A DNA stretch of 64,000 nucleotides, taken from Thiorhodovibrio litoralis. GTDB lineage: Bacteria; Pseudomonadota; Gammaproteobacteria; Chromatiales; Chromatiaceae. The notes beneath the pieces were generated by a model. That model made no database searches. It saw only the letters and a program-made list of their open reading frames with translations, and was not told the origin of the DNA. This document shows, piece by piece, positions 8,615 through 16,907 of this stretch; within the stretch, counting starts at the first letter, position 1; the number at the start of each line of letters is the position of its first letter. Where the stretch lies: contig NZ_CP121473.1 in assembly GCF_033954455.1 (NCBI RefSeq), positions 4,264,501 through 4,328,500 on the forward strand, in the 5' to 3' direction. The position numbers and the translations under genes were made by a program.

Positions 8615-9232
8615 TCAGTGATCCGTCTCCCGATGCCAACCTGTGAACATCGCCCGCAGATTGGTCAGGATGGTTTCGCCAGTTGTGATGATGTACATGT
8701 GAACAATCAAAAACAGAACCAGGAAATACGCCAGGGTCAAATGCGCCATAGCGATGATCCACAGGGTTCCAATACCGAAAAGCGTTTCCGGCAGGTACAC
8801 CGAATACAGAAATGACCAGCCGCTGATAATTAATAGCGGCATCAGGGCATACATGACACCGATGTAGCTCAGCTGCTGCAAGGTATTGAGCTTTTCTTCT
8901 TCGGTGACATGAAAGGGATGCGGCGCATTGTGGAAAATGCCATAGCCGTAATAGGTCATCTGGGCGAACAAGCGCTTGAACAGGCCACGGAAGCGTACCC
9001 GGTAATGTCGCCCATTGGTGGTGAACAGATTGCCGAGCACGAAAACCACCCAGCTGATAGTCAGCAGAATGCCGGTGGCGTTGTGAATCGGCACTGCGGT
9101 ATCGAACGGCAGCAGCCAGGGCATGCCGGCGAAATGCATGCTCGCGCCGGTGACCATCAGCACGATAAACAGCAGCGCGTTGAGCCAGTGCCACAGGCGC
9201 AGCCACACGGGGTACAGATAGAGTGCGCTCAT
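8615..9232 (-). CDS. Di-haem cytochrome b, membrane electron carrier
   Basis: A 205-aa integral membrane protein with four predicted helices and histidines suited to two b haems: H in LRLWHWLNALL, IHNATGILL, and HLTLAYFL/LIVHMYI. It resembles the cytochrome b561/thiosulfate-reductase gamma (PhsC/HydC-like) group that links quinone to periplasmic c cytochromes. Its start overlaps the end of the heptahaem gene by 4 bp (ATGA), so the two are translationally coupled. It probably forms the membrane part of the complex with the multihaem proteins at 6177-8513 and 9229-10374. Confidence 0.85.
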   Translation of the reverse strand: MSALYLYPVWLRLWHWLNALLFIVLMVTGASMHFAGMPWLLPFDTAVPIHNATGILLTISWVVFVLGNLFTTNGRHYRVRFRGLFKRLFAQMTYYGYGIFHNAPHPFHVTEEEKLNTLQQLSYIGVMYALMPLLIISGWSFLYSVYLPETLFGIGTLWIIAMAHLTLAYFLVLFLIVHMYIITTGETILTNLRAMFTGWHRETDH

Positions 9233-10374
9233 TGCTTGTCTCCTTCGCTCGCAGCAGCCTGTTGTTCGCGTAACGCGCGGTATGCCCGATAACGGCCGTA
9301 ACCATGGCCAGCCAGGACGAGAACGGTCAACCCGATGATGATCAAGGCGAGAAGATCGATCAGCGAATTGCGGCTCATGCCAACCACATAGGCATCATTG
9401 AAGACCGCCTTGGCAAAGAAACCGCGGCTTTCGATGTCCTGCTGCGAACGATACTCATACAGCCTGGCCAACAGCCCCTGCCCCTGGGTGTGGCAATTGA
9501 CGCAGTTCACGTTGCTTTGCTCGGCACTCAGAATCTGGTGGGACACTGGCCGGCCACTTTCGCTCAAGGGGGTATGACAGTCGAGACAGCGCACAGACTC
9601 CCAATGCTTGCTGGGGTTGGGCAGCCAGGAGTGCGACAGGCTAAGCGGATCACGCAGGTCGTCGTGGCAGGACATGCAGATCTGATTGTCATAGGCCACG
9701 ATGTCAGGAATCTCCCGCCCCAACAGGGAGGCGCGGAAGGCATGCGGATCATGGCAGGAGTGGCAGTTGAAGCCTTGCGCCTCCGGGTCATCAGACATGG
9801 CATGGACGCTGGCCTGATACTCCTCGTTGATCAGGCTGAAATCGAGCCTGTCGGTATTTTCCGGATGATCCTCATGGCAGGCAACGCAGTTAAGCTCCGC
9901 CGCCGAAAGCTCCGGCGGATGGGGATAGCCTTGGTAGTCGCCCCCATGGCATTTGCTACAGGCCAGATCGCCATGCACCGAGTGCCCGAACAGTTCCCGA
10001 TCGACAGCAAGATTGACGATCTCCCCGGTCTCCGCGTCGCGATAGCCGAGTGTTGCCATCCCATGGCAGCGCAGGCAGGCGCGGTTTTCCTCCGCAGCTT
10101 GCGGGTCAGGGGTCTTGAGCGCAGCGCCCTGCTGAGCCGCTGGCGTTGCAGATATTTGACCCGCAGATATTTGCCCCGCGGCCGGACCCGTTTCCAGACC
10201 CACTACCGGACCGGACGCCGATGCAGGGGCTGAAGGGTTAGCACCTGGCTGCGCCATCAAGGCGCCGGCATGAACCAACATGGCCGATAGCGCTAACAAG
10301 AGCCAACCGGTCCTGCCACTCGGCACCATTGGGCCCCGGCGCGGATCGCGAGTTTTTGTGTGGTTTTTCTTCAT
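9229..10374 (-). CDS. Heptahaem c-type cytochrome with C-terminal membrane anchor
   Basis: A 381-aa exported protein with an N-terminal signal segment (GWLLLALSAMLVHAGALMA), an Ala/Gly/Pro-rich linker and seven CxxCH motifs: CLRCH, CSKCH, CVACH, CHSCH, CMSCH, CLDCH and CVNCH. A single C-terminal helix (LIDLLALIIIGLTVLVLAGH) would anchor it to the inner membrane. This fits the NapC/NrfB-like role of passing electrons between a membrane cytochrome b and a soluble or second anchored partner. First gene of the cytochrome operon, ATGA-coupled to cytochrome b, and divergent from the hydrogenase operon across a 517-bp gap. Its exact family is uncertain. Confidence 0.85.
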   Translation of the reverse strand: MKKNHTKTRDPRRGPMVPSGRTGWLLLALSAMLVHAGALMAQPGANPSAPASASGPVVGLETGPAAGQISAGQISATPAAQQGAALKTPDPQAAEENRACLRCHGMATLGYRDAETGEIVNLAVDRELFGHSVHGDLACSKCHGGDYQGYPHPPELSAAELNCVACHEDHPENTDRLDFSLINEEYQASVHAMSDDPEAQGFNCHSCHDPHAFRASLLGREIPDIVAYDNQICMSCHDDLRDPLSLSHSWLPNPSKHWESVRCLDCHTPLSESGRPVSHQILSAEQSNVNCVNCHTQGQGLLARLYEYRSQQDIESRGFFAKAVFNDAYVVGMSRNSLIDLLALIIIGLTVLVLAGHGYGRYRAYRALREQQAAASEGDKQ

Positions 10375-10891
10375 GATCGATCAGCTAACAGAAAACTGTC
10401 CCCCAAGATCGTAATTGTTCGAGACCGGGTTCGGGACGGTCCAGGCTCCCGCACACCCCATACACAACGGTCCCCGGCGATTCTTTCACTTTGACGATAA
10501 CGCCAAACGCGCAGCCTTGCCCGGGAAAAACGCCGCTAATTGATCCGGGGCAATTTGACCCGGGTCAATCGACGGCGACTCAACAGAGCGCGAACCCCCA
10601 TCTCCCCAATCCCTGTCACCAACCCGGCGACCAATACGCAAGTGCGCCGCAATGCCGCGCTGCTGCAATGCGAAAACGCAATCGAATACTTAATTGCCAT
10701 TTCGCGCGAATAACCCAGAAAAACACTAATGAATCGCATGGTTTCAATTTAGCTAACAAGCGACGGCGATCCTGGACACCTGAGCAAAATCGGTCTATAA
10801 GTAATATAGCACATAAGCATATTAGTACCTTCGCATATTCTGACAGACTAAACAGGCAAATCCCGCAGGCGACAGAGGTAGGGCAGCGCGC
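10375..10891. promoter_or_regulatory. Divergent control region between cytochrome and hydrogenase operons
   Basis: This 517-bp gap has no convincing gene. It contains a perfect 14-bp palindrome TTGACCCGGGTCAA at 10555-10568, preceded by a degenerate half-site TTGATCC at 10540-10546, and an AT-rich stretch at about 10795-10860 that stands out from the GC-rich surroundings and probably holds the hydrogenase promoter. I did not find a good -24/-12 promoter here. Confidence 0.5.
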
Positions 10892-12202
10892 ATGAACATC
10901 GAACAACAGCCATTCTTGAATGCAGCAACGCAGGACGCGGTCGCGCCCGCCCACGCAGACGGCCAGGCAAAGAGTCCGGTAAAGAGCCCCACGCAGCGAA
11001 TTTCGGACAATCTCGCCGAGCACCTCGATCTGCACGACATCAGCCGTCGTCGGTTCCTGCAGTTCGCCACCACCATCACCGCGGCCATGGGCCTGCCGGC
11101 GGCCATGTCCGGAAAAGTGCTTGCCGCAGTTGAGCAAAACGCCGCTAGCCCGGCGCGCCCGCCGGTGATCTGGCTGCATTTTCAGGAATGCACCGGCTGC
11201 ACCGAGTCCCTGCTGCGCGCCACCCATCCCACGGTCGAGGGGCTGATCCTTGATCTGATCTCGCTCGATTACTCCGAGACCCTGCTCGCCGCCGCTGGTC
11301 ATCAAGCAGAGCAGGCACTGCACAACTCGCTCGAGAAGAACAAGGGCAACTTCATTCTGGTGGTCGAGGGCTCGGTGCCCACGGCCGGTGACGGCAACTT
11401 CTGCAAGGTGGCGGGCAAGATTCCGCAGCAGATGCTGCGCGAGATCGCTCCGCATGCGGCCGCGGTGATTGCGATTGGCTCCTGCGCCTCCTGGGGTGGT
11501 GTGCAGAGCGCGGCGCCCAATCCGACCGGAGCGATTGGCATTCATGACGCGCTGAGCCTCTATGGCATCACCAAGACCGATGGCATGCCACTACCTGTCA
11601 TCAATCTGCCCGGCTGCCCGGCCTCGCCCTACAACATTCTTTCGACGGTTCTCTACTACCTGACGCTCAATCAGCTGCCCGAGCTCGACGCCAAGAATCG
11701 GCCAAAGTTCGCCTACGGACGTTTGATTCACGAGAACTGCGAGCGCCGTCCGCACTTCGACGCCGGGCGCTTTGCCGAGGAATATGGCGACGACGGCCAT
11801 CGCCATGGCTGGTGCCTGTACAAGCTCGGCTGCAAGGGACCAGAGACCTACGCCAACTGTCCGGTGATCGAGTTTGGCGATGTCGGCGGCAACACCTGGC
11901 CGGTCGGCATTGGCCATCCCTGCTTTGGCTGCTCCGAGCAGGGAGTGGGCTTTAACAAGCCGCTGCATGAGCAGGCCGAGAATGTCTCGGTCGCCTCACC
12001 GTCCATCTTCCCCGGAATCATTACCGAGCACCCGGGTGGGGTCACCATGACCTCCGCCGCGGTGGCCGGCGCTATTGGCGGCGGCGCCCTGGTTTATGCG
12101 CTCGGCGCCAACAGCAAGCTCAAGGCGCTTGAGGAGGCCGAGGCCCAAAACAGCGCCCAGCAAGCTGCACAGAACAAGTCATCCGAAGTCAGTGATGCCT
12201 AG
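10892..12202 (+). CDS. hybO: Periplasmic [NiFe] hydrogenase small subunit (HybO/HynS type)
   Basis: The electron-transfer subunit of a membrane-bound [NiFe] hydrogenase. It has a Tat signal (DISRRRFLQFATT, about residues 50-62) after an unusually long 48-residue leader, the proximal cluster motif ECTGCTESLLR (about 103-113), the medial/distal ligands in CERRPHFDAG, CLYKLGCKGP and HPCFGCSEQG, and a C-terminal hydrophobic anchor (TSAAVAGAIGGGALVYALGA). The anchor and its downstream partners point to the Hyb-type, quinone-linked class. The ATG at 10892 opens the operon; inner starts nearer the twin arginine are conceivable. Confidence 0.92.
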   Translation: MNIEQQPFLNAATQDAVAPAHADGQAKSPVKSPTQRISDNLAEHLDLHDISRRRFLQFATTITAAMGLPAAMSGKVLAAVEQNAASPARPPVIWLHFQECTGCTESLLRATHPTVEGLILDLISLDYSETLLAAAGHQAEQALHNSLEKNKGNFILVVEGSVPTAGDGNFCKVAGKIPQQMLREIAPHAAAVIAIGSCASWGGVQSAAPNPTGAIGIHDALSLYGITKTDGMPLPVINLPGCPASPYNILSTVLYYLTLNQLPELDAKNRPKFAYGRLIHENCERRPHFDAGRFAEEYGDDGHRHGWCLYKLGCKGPETYANCPVIEFGDVGGNTWPVGIGHPCFGCSEQGVGFNKPLHEQAENVSVASPSIFPGIITEHPGGVTMTSAAVAGAIGGGALVYALGANSKLKALEEAEAQNSAQQAAQNKSSEVSDA

Positions 12203-12217
12203 CAAGGAGGTACACCC

Positions 12218-13252
12218 ATGAACATCGATCGTCGTCAGTTTTTCAAAGTCATGGCCGCCGGTAGCGCGGTCGCCGTGGGTGCTTCTCCAGTGCAGGCCCG
12301 CCCGTGCAAGACCCTGCCGCCCGATGCCATCGGCATTCTCTACGATGCCAACCTGTGCATCGGCTGCAAGGCGTGCGAGCATGCGTGCAAGGATGCCAAT
12401 GACATGCCCATCAGCGGCAATGGCCCCATCGATCAGGCGCATGGCGTCCAGGGTGCCTGGGATGGCGACGACGACCTGAACGGTCGCACCATGAATAAGA
12501 TCAAGGCCTATGTGGCCGAGGGCAGCCGCACCGCTCTCGAAGATCCGGATGCCAGCTTCATCAAGCGCGCCTGCATGCACTGCATCGACCCGGACTGCGT
12601 CTCCGCCTGTCCGGTCAGCGCCCTGACCAAAGACACCTTCACCGGCATCGTCAGCTACAACCCGGACGCCTGCATCGGCTGCCGCTATTGTCAGCTCGCC
12701 TGCCCGTTTAATATCCCGAAGTTCCAGTACGACAAGACTTTCCCGCAGATCGTCAAATGCCAGATGTGCGCCCCGCGCATCGCCGAGGGCGAGATCCCGG
12801 CCTGCTGCGACGCCTGCCCAACAGGTGCGAGCCTGTTCGGTCGCGTCGAGGACTTGCGCGTGGAAGGTCACCGTCGGCTCGCCATGCAGCCCGGCGAGCG
12901 CGTGGAATTTCCGCTCAATCAACTCGGCGGCAAGACCCGCGAGGCTGAGGCAAAGAAATACCTACCACACCTTTATGGTGAGACCGAGAGCGGCGGCACC
13001 CAGTATCTGATGGTGGCCGGCGTACCCTTCGAAGAACTTGGCATGCCACCGGTGGGTGACGAGTCCCGCGCGCGGCTATCCGAGACGCTGCAGCACACCC
13101 TCTACAAGGGCATGGTCGCCCCCGGCTTGCTGCTGGGCGGTCTGGTCTACGCGGCCTATCAGCACACCAAGGAAGACCGGGAAGATCATCCCGAGCATGA
13201 AACGTCCTTAACGGACGAGCGCGACCCGAAACCGGAGAGCCGTGATGACTGA
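12218..13252 (+). CDS. hybA: HybA-like periplasmic 4 x [4Fe-4S] electron-transfer subunit
   Basis: A 344-aa ferredoxin-like protein linking the hydrogenase small subunit to the membrane quinone module. A Tat signal (DRRQFFKVMAAGSAVAVGA) leads into four cysteine clusters: CIGCKACEHAC, CMHCIDPDCVSACP, CIGCRYCQLACP and CQMC with CCDACP. A C-terminal helix (APGLLLGGLVYAAY) anchors it. RBS AAGGAGG precedes the ATG by 8 nt. The 3' end overlaps the next gene by 8 bp, so the membrane partner is translationally coupled. Confidence 0.9.
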   Translation: MNIDRRQFFKVMAAGSAVAVGASPVQARPCKTLPPDAIGILYDANLCIGCKACEHACKDANDMPISGNGPIDQAHGVQGAWDGDDDLNGRTMNKIKAYVAEGSRTALEDPDASFIKRACMHCIDPDCVSACPVSALTKDTFTGIVSYNPDACIGCRYCQLACPFNIPKFQYDKTFPQIVKCQMCAPRIAEGEIPACCDACPTGASLFGRVEDLRVEGHRRLAMQPGERVEFPLNQLGGKTREAEAKKYLPHLYGETESGGTQYLMVAGVPFEELGMPPVGDESRARLSETLQHTLYKGMVAPGLLLGGLVYAAYQHTKEDREDHPEHETSLTDERDPKPESRDD

Positions 13253-14378
13253 GGCATTCCGCCCGCTCGGCGGTAAGCTGCTGACCCGGCATTTCTATTT
13301 CATGGGAGTGCTGGTGTTGATATGCGGCTATTTTCTGGTGCGCCGCTTTGTCTTTGGTATCGGGGATGTCTCGCATCTGAGCGACGGCTTCCCCTGGGGC
13401 CTGTGGATCACCTATGACGTGGTCACAGGCACCGCCATTGCCTGCGGCGGTTATGCCATGGCGCTGCTGGTCTACGTGTTCAACCGCGGGCAGTTCCACC
13501 CGATGATCCGCGTCGCCCTGCTGACCAGCGTCTTTGGTTATACGCTGGCCGGCGCCTCCATCGTGGTGGATGTGGGCCGCTACTGGCAGCTGTATAACGT
13601 CTTTTTGCCGCAGTACATCAATCTCAACTCCGTGATGCTGGAGGTCGCGCTCTGCGTCACCCTCTACACCCTGGTGTTGTGGATTGAGTTCTCCCCGGCC
13701 ATCCTGGAGGCGATGAAGGCGAACCGGCTGCTGCGCTTCATGCGCCATATCCTGTTCTTTTTCATTGGCGTTGGCATTCTGCTGCCGACCATGCACCAGT
13801 CCTCGCTCGGCTCACTGCTGTTGATTGCCGGCTACAAGGTGCATGACCTGTGGCAGACGACCATCATCCCGCTGCTGTTTTTGATCACCGCCATCACCAT
13901 GGGCTATGGCATCGTGGTGTTTGAGTCGCTCTATGCCTCGGTGAATCTCGGGCGCAAACTCGAAACGCCAATGCTCGCCAAGATCAGCGCCATCATCCCT
14001 TGGCTGCTAGGTGCTTATCTGGTGCTACGCATCGGCGACCTGTTCCTGACCGGTAACATCCGCGCCATTGCCGAGCCCGGCTTCGAGCCCTGGCTGTTCC
14101 TGGTCGAGATCGCGCTCTTCGTCTTCGCCATCGTGACTCTGGCCGACAAGTATCATCGCACCCGCCCGACCATTCTGTTCTGGAGCTCGCTCGCAGTGGT
14201 GCTCGGTGGCGCGCTCTATCGCTTCGACGCCTTCATGATCGCCTTCGACCCCGGCCCCGGCTGGCATTACTTCCCGTCGGTGGGCGAGATGAGTATCACC
14301 CTCGGCATCGTCGCCTTCGAGATCATGGCCTATCTGTTCTTCGTGAAGAAGACGCCAATCATGGCCACCGAGCACTAA
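13245..14378 (+). CDS. hybB: HybB/NrfD-like integral membrane quinone-interacting subunit
   Basis: A 377-aa polytopic protein with about ten hydrophobic segments (for example FYFMGVLVLICGYFLV and HILFFFIGVGILLPTMHQSS). The HQSSLGSLLL motif and the overall layout match the NrfD/PsrC/HybB family, which carries no haem and exchanges electrons and protons with quinone. It overlaps hybA by 8 bp; a GTG 3 nt upstream could also start it. Together with HybA and the hydrogenase subunits it would form a Hyd-2-type complex in the cytoplasmic membrane. Confidence 0.92.
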   Translation: MTEAFRPLGGKLLTRHFYFMGVLVLICGYFLVRRFVFGIGDVSHLSDGFPWGLWITYDVVTGTAIACGGYAMALLVYVFNRGQFHPMIRVALLTSVFGYTLAGASIVVDVGRYWQLYNVFLPQYINLNSVMLEVALCVTLYTLVLWIEFSPAILEAMKANRLLRFMRHILFFFIGVGILLPTMHQSSLGSLLLIAGYKVHDLWQTTIIPLLFLITAITMGYGIVVFESLYASVNLGRKLETPMLAKISAIIPWLLGAYLVLRIGDLFLTGNIRAIAEPGFEPWLFLVEIALFVFAIVTLADKYHRTRPTILFWSSLAVVLGGALYRFDAFMIAFDPGPGWHYFPSVGEMSITLGIVAFEIMAYLFFVKKTPIMATEH

Positions 14379-14440
14379 CCCAAACCCTGTTATCAGGCCG
14401 CGCCCAATACCGCTGAGCGAATTCCAAGGAGACACCACAG

Positions 14441-16147
14441 GTGAGCATCAACCGCATAACAGTCGATCCCGTGACGCGCATCGAAGGGCATCTGCGCGTC
14501 GATTGCGATATCCAAGACGGCAAGGTCGTCAATGCCTGGTCGAGCGGCCAGATGTGGCGCGGCATCGAGACCATTCTCACCGGGCGCGACCCGCGCGATG
14601 CCTGGCTCTATACCCAGCGCATCTGCGGTGTCTGCACCACGGTGCATGCCATTGTCTCAGTGCGCGCGGTGGAGAATGCGCTGGACATGGAAATCCCGCT
14701 CAATGCCCAGTTGATCAGAAACATCATCATGGCCGCCCACGGCATCCATGACCATATCGTGCATTTCTATCACCTCTCGGCGCTGGACTGGGTGGATGTG
14801 GTCTCGGCGCTGAGTGCTGATCCGAAACAGACCGCGCAACTGGCCCAGAGCCTGTCGAACTGGCCGAACAACAGCGCCGATCACTTCGCCCAAGTGCAGG
14901 CGAAGGTGAAGAAGTTCGTCGAAAGTGGCCAGCTTGGTATCTTTGCCAACGGCTACTGGGGCCATCCGGCCATGATTCTGCCGCCCGAGGCCAACCTGAT
15001 GGCCGTGGCCCATTATCTGGAAGCATTGGAGTACCAGCGCAAGGCGAATCAGATCACCGCGATTCTTGGCGCCAAGACCCCGCATATTCAAAATCTCGCC
15101 GTCGGCGGCGTGGCCAACCCGATCAACCCCAATGAGCAATCCGCGCTCAACATGGAACGCCTGGCCTACGTCAAGACGCTAATGGATGAGATTAAAGGTT
15201 TCATCCGCGAGGTTTATCTGCCCGATGTCACCGCCATCGCCGCGCTCTATGCCGATTGGCTGCCCTATGGCGAGGGCGTAACCAATTATCTCTCAGCGCC
15301 CGATTTCCCCAAGGACGGCAAGGGCACGGAATTCGCCATGCCCGGCGGCTACATCCCCAATGGCGATCTGAGCCAATTTCATCAGATCACCCATTTCGGT
15401 GATCCCTTCTTCGAGCAGAACGTCAAGGAAAGCATCAAGCATGCGTGGTATGACGGCGACTGGACGCGCTCGCCCTATCAGGAAGACACCATCCCGAAAT
15501 ACACCGATTTCGACGAAAACGGCGCTTACTCTTGGGTAAAGGCACCCAGCTTTGCCGACAAGCCCGCCCAAGTCGGCCCGCTGGCCAATGTGCTGGCCAT
15601 GGTCGCGGCTGGCGATGAGCGCACCAAGCATTATCTGGATGTCGCCATGCAGCGCATCGGTGCCATCACCCGCTCGGAGGTTCCGCTTAAGGTGCTGCAC
15701 TCCACCCTCGGCCGCCATGCCGCGCGCTGCGTGCGCACCCAGGTGCTCTACGATATGCTGGAGGACAACTACAACGCACTCATCAGCAATATCGCCAGTG
15801 GCGACATGACCACCTTCAACCCGCCGACCTTCCCCAAGGGCGAGCAAATGGGCTTTGGCTTCCACGAGGCCCCGCGCGGCATCCTGTCGCACTGGATCGT
15901 GATCGAGAATGGCAAGATCAAAAACTACCAGGCGGTGGTACCATCGACTTGGAACGCCGGACCGCGCAACCAGAACGACGAGCAGGGCCCCTACGAGGCA
16001 TCTTTGATGGACAATCCAATCCTGGTCGAAGAACAACCTCTTGAGGTGCTGCGCACCGTGCACTCCTTCGACCCCTGCCTGGCCTGCGCCATCCATCTGC
16101 ACGACAACCAGGGCCGCGACATCGTTCGTGTCAACACCAACCTCTGA
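14441..16147 (+). CDS. hybC: [NiFe] hydrogenase large subunit (HybC/HynL type)
   Basis: The catalytic subunit of the periplasmic hydrogenase, 568 aa. The N-terminal nickel ligands are in RICGVCTTVHA (about residues 60-70) and the C-terminal ligands in DPCLACAIH. Cleavage after that histidine would remove a 15-residue C-terminal peptide (LHDNQGRDIVRVNTNL region). Starts at GTG with AAGGAGA about 9 nt upstream. It has no signal peptide, as expected for co-export with the Tat-bearing small subunit. The maturation protease gene follows at once. Confidence 0.95.
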   Translation: MSINRITVDPVTRIEGHLRVDCDIQDGKVVNAWSSGQMWRGIETILTGRDPRDAWLYTQRICGVCTTVHAIVSVRAVENALDMEIPLNAQLIRNIIMAAHGIHDHIVHFYHLSALDWVDVVSALSADPKQTAQLAQSLSNWPNNSADHFAQVQAKVKKFVESGQLGIFANGYWGHPAMILPPEANLMAVAHYLEALEYQRKANQITAILGAKTPHIQNLAVGGVANPINPNEQSALNMERLAYVKTLMDEIKGFIREVYLPDVTAIAALYADWLPYGEGVTNYLSAPDFPKDGKGTEFAMPGGYIPNGDLSQFHQITHFGDPFFEQNVKESIKHAWYDGDWTRSPYQEDTIPKYTDFDENGAYSWVKAPSFADKPAQVGPLANVLAMVAAGDERTKHYLDVAMQRIGAITRSEVPLKVLHSTLGRHAARCVRTQVLYDMLEDNYNALISNIASGDMTTFNPPTFPKGEQMGFGFHEAPRGILSHWIVIENGKIKNYQAVVPSTWNAGPRNQNDEQGPYEASLMDNPILVEEQPLEVLRTVHSFDPCLACAIHLHDNQGRDIVRVNTNL

Positions 16148-16148
16148 T

Positions 16149-16727
16149 TTGGCCTCCCAACCAGGACCAGCCGCCGAGCCCGATGCACTCATCATCGGAC
16201 TCGGTAACCTCCTGCTCAGCGACGAAGGCGTCGGCATCCATGTCCTGCGCCGGCTCGAACAAGGCTTTGCCTTCACTCCCAAGATAGAGCTGGTCGACGG
16301 CGGCACCACAGGTCTCGACCTGCTTGAGCTGTTCCGTCAGCACGACTACATCCTGCTGCTCGACGCCCTGTTCGCACCAGAGGGCGCGCCCGGAGACATC
16401 CAGATCCTGCGCAACGACGCCATCCTCGCCGCCCTGTCGAAAAAGCTGTCCATGCATCATCTCGGCATCAGTGACGTGCTGGCCCTGACGCGACTGCTCG
16501 ACTACCGCCCGCAAGAAATCGCCCTGCTTGGCGTGGTGCCGGAAAACCTCGAGCTCGGCACCGAGCTGTCCGCGCCGGTTGAACGCCAGCTCCCCGCCAT
16601 TTTGTCCAGCGTCGAAGCAATTCTTCGCGACTGGCACATCAGGATGCAGCCGCGCCAGCCCGGCGTTGCTACCCCCTCCCCGACCGGCACCGCGCTCTTT
16701 CGCGGTGACGCCGCTGGCTCGGATTGA
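16149..16727 (+). CDS. hybD: Hydrogenase maturation endopeptidase (HybD/HupD type)
   Basis: A cytoplasmic protease that trims the C-terminal peptide of the large subunit after nickel insertion. The family signature is IIGLGNLLLSDEGVGIHVLR near the N-terminus, with the nickel-sensing Glu/Asp in SDEG, and a conserved histidine in MHHLGISDVL (about residue 100). The start is uncertain: no ATG lies near, and the TTG at 16149, directly after the hybC stop, is the best fit to the protein's expected N-terminus. The last 30 residues are Pro-rich and not conserved. It ends the hydrogenase operon. Confidence 0.85.
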   Translation: MASQPGPAAEPDALIIGLGNLLLSDEGVGIHVLRRLEQGFAFTPKIELVDGGTTGLDLLELFRQHDYILLLDALFAPEGAPGDIQILRNDAILAALSKKLSMHHLGISDVLALTRLLDYRPQEIALLGVVPENLELGTELSAPVERQLPAILSSVEAILRDWHIRMQPRQPGVATPSPTGTALFRGDAAGSD

Positions 16728-16907
16728 CCGCGACGACAAAATCAAGCAGTCGAGCCCCCGCGCAGCTCCTCGACCAGTCTAAGAAGACTGGAGAGTTCCG
16801 CACATTCTCTGGCCGTTACCAGTGGTAACATTCTTGCTTTGGCAAGCGCCGCGGGCTCACCACGCTGATGCGCGCGCCGCGATAAAAATTCCGGCCTGAG
16901 GTACCTG

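Noticed and set aside
16728-16907. Regulatory site between hybD and the kinase
   Set aside because: I saw no convincing palindrome, promoter or terminator in this 180-bp gap.
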